Below are positions 44,340 to 54,840 of a DNA stretch of 64,000 bases, piece by piece (within the stretch, counting starts at the first letter, position 1; the number at the start of each line of letters is the position of its first letter). Below the pieces are notes generated by a model. That model was given only the letters and a program-made list of their open reading frames with translations, was not told the origin of the DNA and ran no database searches. The position numbers and the translations under genes were made by a program. Source of the stretch: Aspidiotus rigidus. Taxonomy: Eukaryota > Arthropoda > Insecta > Hemiptera > Diaspididae. The stretch lies in NCBI GenBank assembly GCA_035079385.1, contig JAVHKY010000012.1, positions 843,501 to 907,500 on the forward strand. The letters are read 5' to 3'.

Positions 44340-45937
44340 ACCCTAGGCCATTATTCACGGCATATCAATTTCGTTCACAATCATAATCTTCCAACTGCTC
44401 CAAACGCATGGCGGATACTCGGAGTAAGAGTGATGCCGCGGGACTTGGAAATATTTTCGTACTTCTTGGACTGGTAAAATTTTTCATTTTCAATTCTTGA
44501 ACTTGGAAATATTTTCAACTGTCGGACTTCAAAATATTCTCAAGTGTTGGACTTGGAATTATTTTCAAATTGTGGGACTTTGAAATATTTTTGTACTTCT
44601 TAGACTTGTGAAATTTTTCATTTTCAATAATATTTTCCAAATGTTGGACTTTGACATATTTTCATACTTTTTGGACTTGTAAAATTTTTCATTCTCAATT
44701 CTTGGACTTGGAAATATTTTTAACTGTTGGACTTGGAATTATCTTCGAATTGTGGGACTTTGAAATATTTTCAACTGTTAAACTTGTAATATTTTTCATT
44801 AATATTTTCAACTGTTGGACTTGGAATTATTTTTCAATTGTTGGACTTTGGAATATTTTCATACTTCTTGGACTTGTAAAATTTTTCATTTTCAATTCTT
44901 GGACTTTGTAATATTTTCAACTGTGGGAGACAATCAAAAATGAAAAATTTTACAAGTCCAAGAAGTATGAAAATATTCCAAAGTCCAACAATTGAAAATT
45001 AATTCCAAGTCCAACACTTGAAAATATTACAAAGTCCAACAGTTGGAAAATAATTCCAAGTACAACAGTTGGAAATATTATTGAAAATAAAAAATTTTTC
45101 AAGTCCAACACTTGAAAATATTTCCAAGTCCAACAGTTAAAAATATTTCCAAGTCCAAGAATTGAAAATGAAAAATTTTACCAAGTCCAAGAAGTACGAA
45201 AATAATTCAAAGTCCCGCGGCATCACTCTTACTCCGAGTATCCGCCACGCGTTTGGAGGATTATGATTGTGAACTAGTGATGGGTCACCTCCGGAGGTAC
45301 AACCGGTACTACCTGTTGTTTTCTACCTCCGGTAGTCAAACTACCGGTAGTTTGATTGTCGGAAGAAAAACCGGTATTATTGAGGACAACTAAAAAAAAA
45401 CGGTAGTTCTGCATTTTTATTAAAATCTGGGGAATTGGTACCTACGTCACTACATATCAATATCAAGGATCTCCAAAACAAGGTCTTTTATTGAAGAGAT
45501 GAAAATGTTTTTCTCTTAATTGTGTGATTCAAGCATTAGATGATACATCCAGCTCTGCCACTCTTATCTATGAAAAATCGTAGTCTATGAAGTGAAGAAC
45601 TCTGCACTGGAATACAGATTCATCTTTGTAAGATTTAGTTTAATGCAAAAAAACAAAGAACATCTGTCCATCTTTTTTCAACTTCTGCAGTTTAATTGGT
45701 CCTCTCCAGAGGTACAACCGGTACTGTCCATAGTTTTTAAATTCCGCGCCAAAATTGCAACAATTTCAGATACAACCAGTACTATCGGTACTACCGGTTG
45801 TTTTTGCTGGTAACCTTCGGTCTACCGGTAGTGAAGCTTGAAGGACTACCGGTCTACCGGTTGTTTTACACTACCGGTTTTTACCCATTACTATTGTGAA
45901 CAAGATCGATACGCGGTGAATAATCGCCTACCCTAGT
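44340..45937. mobile_element. Foldback element FB2, interrupted by a hAT miniature element
   Basis: The outer arms (44340-44450 and 45185-45274, continuing at 45902-45937) share inverted phrases: GGATACTCGGAGTAAGAGTG at 44412 and CACTCTTACTCCGAGTATCC at 45224, and GTGAATAAT with its inverse. Inside, short units based on GTTGGACTTGGAATTATTTT repeat in one direction up to about 44930 and in the opposite direction after it. The right arm is split by 45275-45893. Confidence 0.8.
45275..45893. mobile_element. hAT-type miniature element with 8-bp target duplication
   Basis: Termini TAGTGATGGGTCACC and ACCCATTACTA, flanked by TTGTGAAC at 45267-45274 and 45894-45901. TAGTGATGGG is a common hAT end. 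The 619-bp interior has ACCGGTAGT/ACTACCGGT palindromic words near both ends and no coding sequence. Removing it restores the FB2 right arm. Confidence 0.92.
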
Positions 45938-45964
45938 ATTGCTGAATTTTTCAAAGATTATAGA

Positions 45965-46528
45965 TAGTGATGGGCGGTCATACGGTTATTTAAAAACAAC
46001 TTGATAACCAGTTAACCGGTTTAACCTAAAATTTTCTTGAAAGTGAACATGAGAAATAACCGATTAACCGGCAATAAAATACCCGATTAACCGGCGTTTG
46101 AAATACCTGTTGACTTTTTTTTTCTGAATTAATCATACAAAAGATACGTTTTGCCTGATCCTTAAAGTAGTGCGTCGGTTAACCGGTGTTTACAAAAATA
46201 CTCGTCGGTTATTTTTATCAACAAAATAACCGGTTTTGTATTCAGTGAGAAATAACCAATCTAGCGCTCGTGTTGCAGCATTTTAGTGTCGATATCTGGA
46301 CTTGAACGTAGTTGCATCCATCATCTCCTTGGCAGGATTTTCAAAAGAGTAACAATCAGGAGAAAGGTGTCTATCCCATAAGTAACATAGGTACTTTTCT
46401 CTTGATTGGTATTTTACATCCATTTCAAGAAAAACCATCCGGGTTATTGATACCAATAGTAACTTGAAAAAACAAAAAAAAATTGAAACTATCAATAGCG
46501 TGAAAGTATCAATTATTGCCCATCACTA
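45965..46528. mobile_element. hAT-type miniature element H2, copy 2
   Basis: Begins TAGTGATGGGCGGTCATACG and ends ATTGCCCATCACTA. AACCGGTT-type words recur near the left end. The 8-bp flanks (ATTATAGA and ACTTATAC) do not match, so the target duplication has decayed or the element was rearranged. A reverse-strand frame at 46283-46495 has no recognised domain. Confidence 0.75.
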
Positions 46529-47167
46529 ACTTATACCATTTTCAGGGTCTAAGAACATAACTTTTTTTTGGAAACCACATTTAGTTTTATTAAAATTAAT
46601 TTGATCATAGAGTGCGTTTACAAATCATATGTACGGATAGAAGGTTAAGAAAACTTCACTATGTTCAGAGTAAAATAATGAAACGTCTCATCCCCGGATC
46701 GTACTTTCTAATGGAATTAATCGTTTCTTTTTTCTTTGGGTATGTAAAGCAACAGTGTTTTAATTCCATTTCCCCAGATTCTAGGGAACCAAGTCTAATC
46801 CTTGTCTCATTCTGGTCAAAAATATCCAATAGACCTCGTATATTTTTGTTGATCTTAGCTGCATCAGTAAATATACGTTTTTGATGTTGGTTCATTTTAT
46901 TGTGTTGTCTCGTTCATTTACGGCCACCTCTTCGGATAAGAGTCCATTTTGCTAAGTGTATATTTTGCCGTCCCCTGAAGACACCATTTGGTCGGATTTC
47001 AAGTCGCTCATGTTCCCCAACAACCGTCTTGTTGATATCATAAACCCATAAATAATGTACTATTAATTATTGTGATTTTAGTCGACCATTCTATTTATTG
47101 TCCTCATATTTTGTGATACTCGTAGACCGTGACTATTAATTTTCTTCTTTTTTCTTATGTTCTGAAG
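46529..47167. other. WDR7 intron or upstream sequence
   Basis: No supported exon. A reverse-strand open frame of 76 codons at 46665-46895 is Lys/Arg-rich and unrecognised. The pyrimidine-rich lead of the next exon's acceptor is at 47135-47160. Confidence 0.4.
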
Positions 47168-47362
47168 GAAATGCCCCCGAAGTAAGCGAACTATGCCGTA
47201 CGAAAATCTGCGAAGCAAATTTGACCATGGAAATAGCACAACTTCTTCTCTCGTTGCTCCACGCTTGGGGTTTGGATTCGGATTTGGACCGCCTATGTGA
47301 AGCGACGCTCGGTCTCTTAAGACCAATGGTGCCCGTTTCCTTCGGGGTCATATCGAAAGGAG
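47168..47362 (+). CDS. WDR7: WDR7 / Rabconnectin-3 beta, exon a (first seen)
   Basis: WDR7 (Rabconnectin-3 beta; fly Rbcn-3B) pairs with Rabconnectin-3 alpha (DMXL/Rbcn-3A) to regulate V-ATPase assembly and acidification of endosomes and synaptic vesicles. This exon reads LTMEIAQLLLSLLHAWGLDS, then RLCEATLGLLRPMVPVSFGV and ISKGG, matching the conserved block after the N-terminal WD repeats in animal WDR7. The acceptor is TTCTGAAG and the donor G/GTGAAT. Two bases of a split codon start the exon and one ends it. The family's N-terminal WD40 half (roughly the first 850-900 residues) is not in this exon or further left as far as can be seen. Confidence 0.9.
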
Positions 47363-47446
47363 GTGAATATTCTACGCATTATCAATGGATAGGAGCAGCA
47401 ATTAAGTATATATCCTAATTGACCTTAATTTCTATCTTCTTTTCAG

Positions 47447-47723
47447 GTTATATGAGTTTACTTCTTCCTACCTGGCAACTATGCATCGACCGTAAACCGA
47501 GCGACTTAAATAATAGCACAATCTTATCAAATCCAAAGCCCTCGGTTGAAACGCTGGATATGGAAAGACTGACGAAAAAGTTCACTGCTCAACTGCATTG
47601 GGAATTGAGCACCAGCCTCACCAGTAATCATCTGCTAGCTATCATCGCATTAGCCTACACGTTGATGTCGATGAATAACGCTTCATTCGTCGCCGAACAG
47701 GAACGTAATAGGAAATTACAAAG
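47447..47723 (+). CDS. WDR7: WDR7, exon b
   Basis: Joined to exon a it reads GGYMSLLLPTWQ, the invariant RGGHMSLMLP region of WDR7, then ends in TSNHLLAIIALAYTLMSMNN and FVAEQERNRKLQ. The acceptor is TTCTTTTCAG, the donor AG/GTAAAA, and it ends two bases into a codon. The intron to exon a is 84 bp. The linker between the two conserved blocks is family-variable. Confidence 0.93.
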
Positions 47724-48025
47724 GTAAAATAGTACTCGAGAAGTACCGTAATTTAGTGAATAGTTCCTGAACTAGAGAATTCAAGTCTCGTACTCGTGTG
47801 TGTCTGCTTAAATTGAGCTATTGAAGTTGAAATATTGTGTTCAACTAATTATTGCTTTTGCGACAGATCGCCGAACTTTCGGAAATGTAGACTGTATGTG
47901 ACGTGAAAGAGTTACCACTCTCTTGAAAACCGGGAAAAGTCAGGGACTTTGGCTGATCATAAAAAATTCAGGGAATTTTGTTTCTAATTAGGGAAATTTT
48001 CCTAGAATAATAAAATTTTTATATA
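47724..48025 (+). other. WDR7 intron, left of the TRIM
   Basis: Part of the 1150-bp intron between exons b and c. No feature besides the retrotransposon that follows. Confidence 0.6.
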
Positions 48026-48240
48026 TGTAAGAACGTGAACGTTCTTCACCGTCAGTCGCGTCACTCTCCTACTCACGGACAAAGTTCGGAGCTCCGACTA
48101 TATAATGCTATTCCTCTCTCCTTCTGTTTATCCTTCCGAGTGCAGTCAGCTGACCTGCTTTTCCTTCGGGAACTCGACTTTTTGATACGATTCTGTGGAA
48201 ACACAGCATCGCCAGATTTGTCAAGATTTTACATCTTACA
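48026..48240 (+). repeat. TRIM 5' LTR
   Basis: 215 bp, TG...CA ends with the inverted pair TGTAAGA/TCTTACA. Contains CTATATAATGC near 48096, and TTTTGATACGATT at 48180-48192, complementary to the bases just after the LTR. Confidence 0.9.
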
Positions 48241-48253
48241 AATCGTATCAAAA
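48241..48253 (+). promoter_or_regulatory. Putative self-priming primer-binding site of the TRIM
   Basis: AATCGTATCAAAA lies immediately after the 5' LTR, where a primer-binding site belongs. It is the exact inverse complement of TTTTGATACGATT inside the LTR (48180-48192). Tf1-type LTR elements prime from their own RNA by such a match. The alternative is a plain hairpin at the LTR border with an unrecognised tRNA primer. Confidence 0.45.
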
Positions 48254-48456
48254 TAACTGAGTCTCCCGGTCTCCTGTAGATGAACGCTGTAAGACTACAT
48301 CATGCAGTAAGCCGCATTAGTTGGGTACACGGATACACTCCACTCCCCGTAGGTACACGAACCATGTCCACTCCTGCGTGCGCAGTAAGCTTACACCATG
48401 CAGTAAGCCGTATCAAAAAAGTCTACTCCTTATCCTTTTCCTCTTAGCGGTGGAGA

Positions 48457-48671
48457 TGTAAGAACGTGAACGTTCTTCACCGTCAGTCGCGTCACTCTCC
48501 TACTCACGGACAAAGTTCGGAGCTCCGACTATATAATGCTATTCCTCTCTCCTTCTGTTTATCCTTCCGAGTGCAGTCAGCTGACCTGCTTTTCCTTCGG
48601 GAACTCGACTTTTTGATACGATTCTGTGGAAACACAGCATCGCCAGATTTGTCAAGATTTTACATCTTACA
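48457..48671 (+). repeat. TRIM 3' LTR
   Basis: Identical to the 5' LTR over all 215 bases as read here. Confidence 0.9.
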
Positions 48672-48873
48672 TATATTTAATGCGCGCAAAATTTTTGAAG
48701 ATAAACTTCGAAAATCCTTCTGTTTCTTAGAGTGCTGTGAAAAAAGACCTGGAAAGTTTGGGAAAATCAATTTTAGAAAAAAAAAACTACTGGCGAATTC
48801 TTAAATATTTGAAACCTGCATCGTCATCACTTCAAGCTCGTTTAGTTTCCTTTTATTTTATTCTTCTTTTCAG

Positions 48874-49246
48874 ACAAGGAACGGGGAAAAGTAATACTAT
48901 CTGGAAAGCGGAAGAAGCAGCCCTAGAAGATGCGGGTATCACACAACAAGCGCACATAAAGCAAGGTTGGTCGCTGTTGGCAACCCTGCATTGCGTTCTG
49001 TTACCCGACAAAGTAGTCCAAAACGGATCGAGGCTATTCAAGAGACCACAAATTGAAATGATGGCTCGTCGGTGGCAGCATCACTGTTTGGAAGTTAGAC
49101 AAGCGGCTCAGGCTTTACTCAGAGCCGAACTAAGAAGGCTAGGACCGAAAGGGAGGAAGACGTTGGTCGACTATTGGGCACAATTTTTACCGGTTAACGA
49201 CGTCATGGAAGCGCCGGTAGTCCACAAACAATCTATTTCTAGTCAG
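48874..49246 (+). CDS. WDR7: WDR7, exon c
   Basis: Contains IKQGWSLLATLHCVLLPDKV, PQIEMMARRWQHHCLEVRQA and AQALLRAELRRLGPKGRKTL, the strongest family signature of the helical middle region (animal WDR7 has ARRWQDRCLEVREAAQALL here). The acceptor is TTCTTTTCAG, the donor CAG/GTACAT; it starts one base into phase and ends in phase 0. It ends with the less conserved QSISSQ. Confidence 0.97.
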
Positions 49247-49321
49247 GTACATTATCGTGCTAATTCCTCGCAATGAAGCGTGATGGACAAGATAAAGTTT
49301 ATTACGATTTTATTTGTGCAG

Positions 49322-49415
49322 GGAACGCCAGAATCGGACTTATCTCCTCCAGCTTCAGCACCGCAACCTAATGTACACGATGACGAGGAAGAAGAGGAAG
49401 AAGATTGTATCGAAG
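49322..49415 (+). CDS. WDR7: WDR7, exon d (acidic linker)
   Basis: Reads GTPESDLSPPASAPQPNVHD followed by a run of Asp/Glu. The acceptor is TTTGTGCAG and the chosen donor is GAAG/GTGAAA at 49416. This donor leaves one base that pairs in phase with exon e to give Glu, and keeps the frame through all later exons. If it were not used, the frame would stop at 49483. Vertebrate WDR7 also has an acidic, poorly conserved linker here. Confidence 0.8.
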
Positions 49416-50600
49416 GTGAAAGTCGCAGCTATTTTGATACGTTTCTCTCCCGTTTGAGCCGTCCTGAACTGATTCAGTTTTGAAAACAGAAACCTCGCGG
49501 CTTTGCTGGCGGGGTCTCTTAACGAGCAAAGATTCTGTTTAATGGGAAATTATAAACGTTTTTTTAAGAATTTGTAAGTCGGGAGTTCTTTAAACACCTA
49601 AACAAGATCACCAGCCCAGCTCGGTCCAATACCAAACTTTGGTCAATGATCGGGGATCTTTTTTAAGTCACCTCTTTCCCTTGAACATACTTGAAAGTTG
49701 AAATTCTATCGAGCCTCTCCTATATAATGTAGCTCAAATATCGAGAACTTTTTCTATCCCCTTTCTCCTAGTCTATATCTGTTGGGGTAGAATGATGTCA
49801 CCACTTTTCCGTTACCTCTTACCGAAAAGTCCCTGGCTTAGAAGCTAAAATTTTTTCTAGCTCCCGCACTCCGATATATCTACGACTGGATAGTCTTTTC
49901 TGTTTTATGTAGCGCGATGGTCAAAATATTTTCAATTCCCCCACCTCATCTTTATACATTTCGATACAAAAATTTATCTGAAGCTCGATGATCGAATTTT
50001 TTCTAGTCCCCTCCTGTCCTCTCCTTCATAATTATGCATAGATGGGTGGCCGGAAATTTTCCACCTCCGGATTTCGTTTGTATAGCTCGAAAATCAGAGT
50101 TTTCCACAAACCCCGACTTCCTCTTCTCCTCCGGAGTTACAAGACTGCCAAGGGTCGCCTCGTAAAGCCGGTTCTGCGTTGCGAAACTCATGTTCACATC
50201 TCTCATACAGGGCCCATTCCCCTTCTTCGTGAAGCTCCTGATTTAGGTCCAACTCTTTGTAGTCAAGGTCATCCGGCTCCCTCTTCTGTCTTCATTCATA
50301 GGACGAGTTCCTAGTTTAAAAATTCATTGAAGTCTTGAATTTACCTAGGCCAAGGTCATTCAATATCAGAGGTGTGACCTCAAGGTTCTGTTGATCAAAG
50401 CCATCAAAGCTCACTAAGATTTCCTCTTGTACCGTAGACAGGTCAGGTCCAGATTAGGAAAATTGCGGTCAAAACCATGAAGAAAAAATTATCGAGAAGT
50501 GCCCATATTTTTATGTAGAATTGTTCTTAGGAATACAGAATGACTCATTTTCATGAAAAAATGTTTTCTTCTTAGAAAAATTGTTTGTCTCTGAAGAAAA
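49416..50600 (+). other. Start of the 7.9-kb WDR7 intron, no gene seen
   Basis: Contains the short tail that would follow a skipped donor (stop at 49483), then repeat-like text (AAATTTTCCACCTCC, GATAGTCTTTTC) related to the dispersed ACTTGGAAAAA family. Open frames of 60-90 codons near 50003-50314 overlap on both strands and are unsupported. Confidence 0.45.
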
Positions 50601-51219
50601 CATGTTCTAATAATTATTTTTGTGAAAAATATGTTCGTTGAAATTATACAGTAAAATTACTTTCAAATTTAGATTCAGTGGTGCACAAAATAAAAAAATG
50701 ATTGTTTCGCAGAATTTCACAAAAAAACAAATGTTTTAATGAGAAAAAATATTTGTTACAGTTTGCTAACAAAATTTTTGCCAAATGTGTCCAATACAGA
50801 AGTAAAATATTTTCACCAGAAAAAAAAGACCATGGTTTTTGCTCAAAAAAACGTTTTCTCATCTCTTTTTTTTTTTTTTTTTTTTGAAAAGCATCTTTAT
50901 TACAGTTTGGTAGCAAAGATTTGCCAAATTAGGATTCAGTGATCCAATACATAAGTAAAACACTTACATTTTCACAAAAAAAAAGGAAGAAAAAAAAAAA
51001 AAAAAAAAAAAAAACCAAAAGAAAACAGTTTTTTGTGAAAAACATATCTGTTACAGTTTGGTAGCAAAATTTTGCCAAATAAAAATTCAAAGAATCCAAT
51101 ACAGAAGTAAAATATTTTTATAAGAAAAAAAAAACTTTTTTTTTTTTTTTTTTGTAAAAAACATCTTTGTCATAGTTTGGTAGCAAAGATTTGTCAAATT
51201 AGGATTCAATGATCCAATA
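50601..51219. repeat. Tandem array, left part, about 120-150-bp units
   Basis: Units contain CAGTTTGGTAGCAAA, TTTGCCAAATTAGGATTCA, GATCCAATACA.AAGTAAAA and long A or T runs (near 50759, 50903, 51053, 51172). Slippage in the A/T runs makes the units uneven. The array is split by the RTE element and resumes at 56208. Confidence 0.7.
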
Positions 51220-51289
51220 ATAATAACAGCCTTAATTTTCTCTTTACATTACAACTTAATAATTATAGTAAGCTTATAAGTAGTCTGCC

Positions 51290-52179
51290 CATTCATGGGC
51301 ATAGGCCTCTCCGATCCTCCACTAACGATCTCTGTCCCACGTTATACCTTTCCACATTTCACCAACCCTTTTTCGTATTTCGTCCCTCCATCTCGTTTTT
51401 GGTCTCCCTTTCCCTCTTTTGTTCCCATATGGGGTCCAGTCCGTCGCCCTGCGGTTCCACCTATCCTCTTTCGATCTCATCATGTGTCCTGCATATTTAA
51501 ATTTAAGTTTTTTAATCGTGTATCCTATATCTGTACTCTGGGTTTCGGACCTAATTTTTCTATTGCTAACTCTGTCTCTCATGTTTATTCCCAAAATTTT
51601 TCTTTCCATCGCCCTTTGTGTTTTCTGTAATTGCATGGTTTGACTTTTTGTTAATGACCAGGTCTGGGCACCATAACTGAGGACAGGTAGAACACAGCTA
51701 TCTAAGGTTTTTATTTTCAAGTTTAGACCAATTTTATTGTTTTCAAATATTTTCCTCAAGGACCAGAATTTTCCCCAAGCCTTACCTTTCCTTGTTTTAA
51801 GTTCTTTCTCCGTTCTTTCTTCAAATAATGCTACTATTTGTCCCAAGCAGTTGAATTCTTTAACTTCTTCTATTTCTTTATCTTCCAAGTTGTTCTTATT
51901 CTGCTTATTCTGCGTTTTGCCCTCTTTGGATTTCATATATTTCGATTTCTTATAATTAATTTCTAGACCCCCTTCCCTGCACGCAACTACTAACTCGTCT
52001 TTCATTTGCATTAGTTTTTCTTTGTTTGTACTCAGTAGAGTCAGGTCATCCGCGAATCGAAGGTTGTTTAGGTATTTCCCATCTATTTTTATACCCTCGT
52101 TTTCCCACTTTAGTTTGCTTATCATATTTTCTAGTGTTGCGTTGAATAAGTTTGGGGATAAGGGGTCCCCCTGTTTCAC
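51290..52179 (-). pseudogene. RTE ORF2, reverse transcriptase end and C-terminal tail
   Basis: Starts at KQGDPLSPNLFNATLENM, has the catalytic LRFADDLTLLSTN, a thumb region with LGQIVAL and VLSYGAQTWSLTKSQ, and the tail KGRPKTRWRDEIRKRVGEMW that typifies RTE-clade proteins. Joined to the previous frame by a shift at about 52178. Confidence 0.92.
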
Positions 52180-53459
52180 TCCTTTTTCAATTTTGATTTT
52201 TCTCCTTTTTCGTCAACTTTTACATAGGCTTTGGAGTCTTTGTACGTGTTTTTTATTAGATTTATAATTTTTCGAGATATTCCTTGTTTTTGTAGACATT
52301 TCCATAAATAATGATGTCTAAGCATGTCAAATGCTTTTTGAAAGTCTATGAACAGTAGATGAATCTCCAGATGGTATTCGAGGGATTTTTCTATTATTTG
52401 GTTTAGGGTTTGCAGGTGGTCTATTGTCGAGTAGTTTTTTCTAAATCCTGCTTGCTCGGGAGTTTGATTTTGGTCTAGTTGATTGTAAATTCTGGATTTA
52501 ATAATTTTTATGAAAACTTTGCTTATACACGACGTCAGACTTATAGGTCTGTAATTTCTTATCTCTTTTTTATTCCCCTTTTTGTATAGTAAAATAATTT
52601 CTGAAATTTTCCACTGTTCTGGAATTTCTAGATTTTCTAATATTAGATTGAAGATTTTGGTGAGTGGTTTCACCAGAATATCTTTGAAAGTTTTAAGAAA
52701 GTTGTTTTCTATTTTGTCTGGTCCTGGAGATTTATTTGCTTTTAGGTTTTTAAGCACGTTATCTACCTCTACATTCATTATTGGTGGTATCTCTTCCTCA
52801 TTTCCACTCTCATTGAAATCAGTGGGCTCCTCTCCTCCGTTATCTTCGAATGATTCTTTATGAAATTTAGTTGGCACTTCTAATATTTCTTTTCTATTTG
52901 ATCGTAATGTTCCTCTTTGGTCCTTCACCTCTAACATCAAATTTCTTCCCGTGCTTATCTCTTTCCACATCTTCTTTGTTGAACCACTGTCCTCAATTAT
53001 TTCCTTAATTTTTTCCTCCTCATATCTGCGCAAGTCATTTTTGATTTCCTTCTTTATTACCTTTTGGAGCTCACATAATTCGATTCTTTCCTTCCTAGAT
53101 TTTCTTTTGATTTTCTTCAAGTGCTCCCTTTTTTCAATCAACTCTTTCGTTTCCTTCGATAGTTTGTCGTCTGTTTTCATCTCACCGCTTTTAATTCCAA
53201 ATCTTTCATTCGTATCTTGTAGTATTACTTCAAATTTGTTGTATACTTCTTGAGTTTTTTGACCTTCCATCACCAAATTGCTTAAATGTTCCCTTAGATA
53301 TTCTCTTGATATTTCATACTTGTTCGGTGGGATTTCTTTCCTCCCTGCGCATTTATTTTTGATGAAGTTTATTATTCGTGCTCTTTTTGGGATTTTTATT
53401 GTACCCCTTACTATCCTGTGATCTGATGAAAATTTAAATTTTGACAGTACATACATCAA
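52176..53459 (-). pseudogene. RTE ORF2, endonuclease-RT linker and first RT motifs
   Basis: Contains FKFSSDHRIVRGTIKI (end of the endonuclease), a Lys/Glu-rich linker, NKSPGPDKIENNFLKTF, LLYKKGNKKEIRNYRPISLT and SRIYNQLDQNQTPEQAGFRK. Motif A is HLLFIDFQKAFDMLRHHYLW. Confidence 0.92.
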
Positions 53460-54294
53460 TATTTTTGACTATCGAGATGTCGTTTATAAGCAAATAGTCT
53501 ATTTCGTTTCTGGTTTTACCATCTGGTGATTCCCACGTCCATCGTTTGTTTTCTCGTTTCTTAAAATAGGATCCTGCAATTTTGAGGGCGTTACTTTGCG
53601 AAAATTCAATTAATCTGTCACCTCGTTCATTTCTTTCCCCTAATCCATGTGGACCTGCTACTCCTTCTACTTCCCCGCCTTTTCCTATCTTTGCGTTTCA
53701 ATCCCCCATAACAATTGTAAAGTATTCCCTGTGTTCGTTTATTGTTTCTTCAAGTTCTCTATAAAATTTGTCTATTTCTTCTTCATCTTTCTCCGCTGTG
53801 GGGGCGTACACTATAATAATTACCAAAGATGTTTTCTTTTCGATTTTTATTTTGATAAAACCTATTCTTTCTGTAATCCCTTTGACTTCTATAACTTTGT
53901 TCCGAATTTTGCTTCTAATATAAAATCCTATTCCCCTATAGCCTTTTGTTTCCCCAAAATAGTAGAAGTAGTTTCCATTTTTTCTTCTTATCAATCCCTC
54001 TCCTTTCTTTCTTACTTCTGCTATTCCTATTACATCCCATTTTATATCCTTCAGTGCTTCCTCAAATTCAAGCATTCTTTCTTCGTTTGCTAGAATATAA
54101 TATTTCTGAATTAGTACTTTTACCTTTCTTCCCTTCTTTTCCTGTGGAAGCGTGATGTCTGCCTGGATCCTTTGATTTTGTGGTTGGGGTGGTGGTGGTG
54201 GTAATGGTGGTATTTTCGGAGGTTCAGTCGTATTAGTCATCCCCCTCGGTGACTGAGTCCGTCTTGGAGGATCGGAGGTCGGCGAATGGGCCAA
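53460..54294 (-). pseudogene. RTE ORF2, AP-type endonuclease with one stop
   Basis: Reads IGIAEVRKKGEG (catalytic Glu), GIGFYIRSKIRNKV, IIVYAPTAEKDEEEIDKFY and FTIVMGD, then a TGA in place of the Trp of the family's GDWNAKIG. Beyond it NAKIGKGGEVEGVAGPHGLG and RWTWESPDGKTRNEIDYLL continue. The frame shifts at about 53460. A Pro-rich stretch near the N-terminus follows a possible start at 54294. Confidence 0.9.
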
Positions 54295-54367
54295 TTTTAC
54301 ATTCTAACTTCTACTCGTATACTGGTTTCGCCGGGGTGGCAAAAATTTTTCGATTGACGGTTGCTGC

Positions 54368-54840
54368 TTAGATCGAGTCATTGTTGTACCTACGATTTGT
54401 GTAAGGTCGATTTTTCTGGTTCCTGGAATTTCCTCCTTTTGGCGATTTTTTCTTTTTCTGTTTCTTACCAGCTGCTGTTGTTACTCCTGTAGCTCTATCT
54501 TGCGATTCATCTTCGTCGGATCCATCGTTCGACCCATCGTTCAAATTCTCCTCTTCGTCTTGATCCTCGTTCTCTTTTGGCGACTGTTGTTCTCCTTGGT
54601 ATGAGTCTAAAATTTCATGGAGGTGGTTGAGGTCCTCCACTTTTGTTACACGAGCTCTTTCGTCTTCTCGGATAAGGACTTGTCCGTCGTATGGCCATAC
54701 AAATTTTACGAAACCTGAATCTTTCAACTTTTCTTTTGTTACGGTTAGCAGTTCACTCGTCGTTTTTGTAAGGTGTTCACTAAGGAAGATTCGCTCATCC
54801 GATCTGAATCCAATGTCTCTGCTTTTTAGTTTTTTTGACA
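54368..54840 (-). pseudogene. RTE ORF1-like protein with FP-like domain
   Basis: After MSKKLKSRDIGFRSDERIFL comes SEHLTKTTSELLTVTKEKL and FVKFVWPYDGQVLIREDE, the shape of the FP-like C-terminal domain in ORF1 proteins of many insect LINEs. An acidic, low-complexity tail and a Lys-rich end follow, consistent with RNA binding. Its N-terminal side is cut by Helentron-like copy D, so the apparent residues upstream of SKKL are encoded by the inserted element and are not native. Confidence 0.75.

Larger units (their letters stand above)
48026..48671 (+). mobile_element. TRIM retrotransposon with identical LTRs
   Basis: Two 215-bp direct repeats (48026-48240 and 48457-48671) are identical base for base. 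Each begins TGTAAGA and ends TCTTACA. TATA flanks both sides (48022-48025 and 48672-48675) as a 4-bp target duplication. The 216-bp interior has no coding capacity. The purine-leaning GCGGTGGAGA precedes the second LTR as a polypurine tract. The primer-binding position (48241-48253) matches the LTR itself in inverse rather than showing an obvious tRNA match. Each LTR has a TATATAAT box. Identical LTRs mean recent insertion by a helper element. Confidence 0.9.

Noticed and set aside
46665..46895. Reverse-strand 76-codon frame as a transposase fragment
   Set aside because: No catalytic motif or recognisable domain.
48026..48671. Simple 215-bp segmental duplication, and the open frames at 48035-48256 and 48466-48804 as a duplicated gene
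   Set aside because: TG...CA ends with inverted termini, a 4-bp flank duplication and a purine tract before the second copy indicate LTRs; the two frames are the LTR sequence itself.
49280..49483. Reading exon d through to the stop at 49483 as a native C-terminus of WDR7
   Set aside because: Clear downstream exons continue the family in phase from the donor at 49416; read-through would remove conserved repeats. A minor isoform cannot be excluded.
50641..50942. Overlapping open frames with poly-Phe/Lys
   Set aside because: They are translations of A/T runs in the tandem array.
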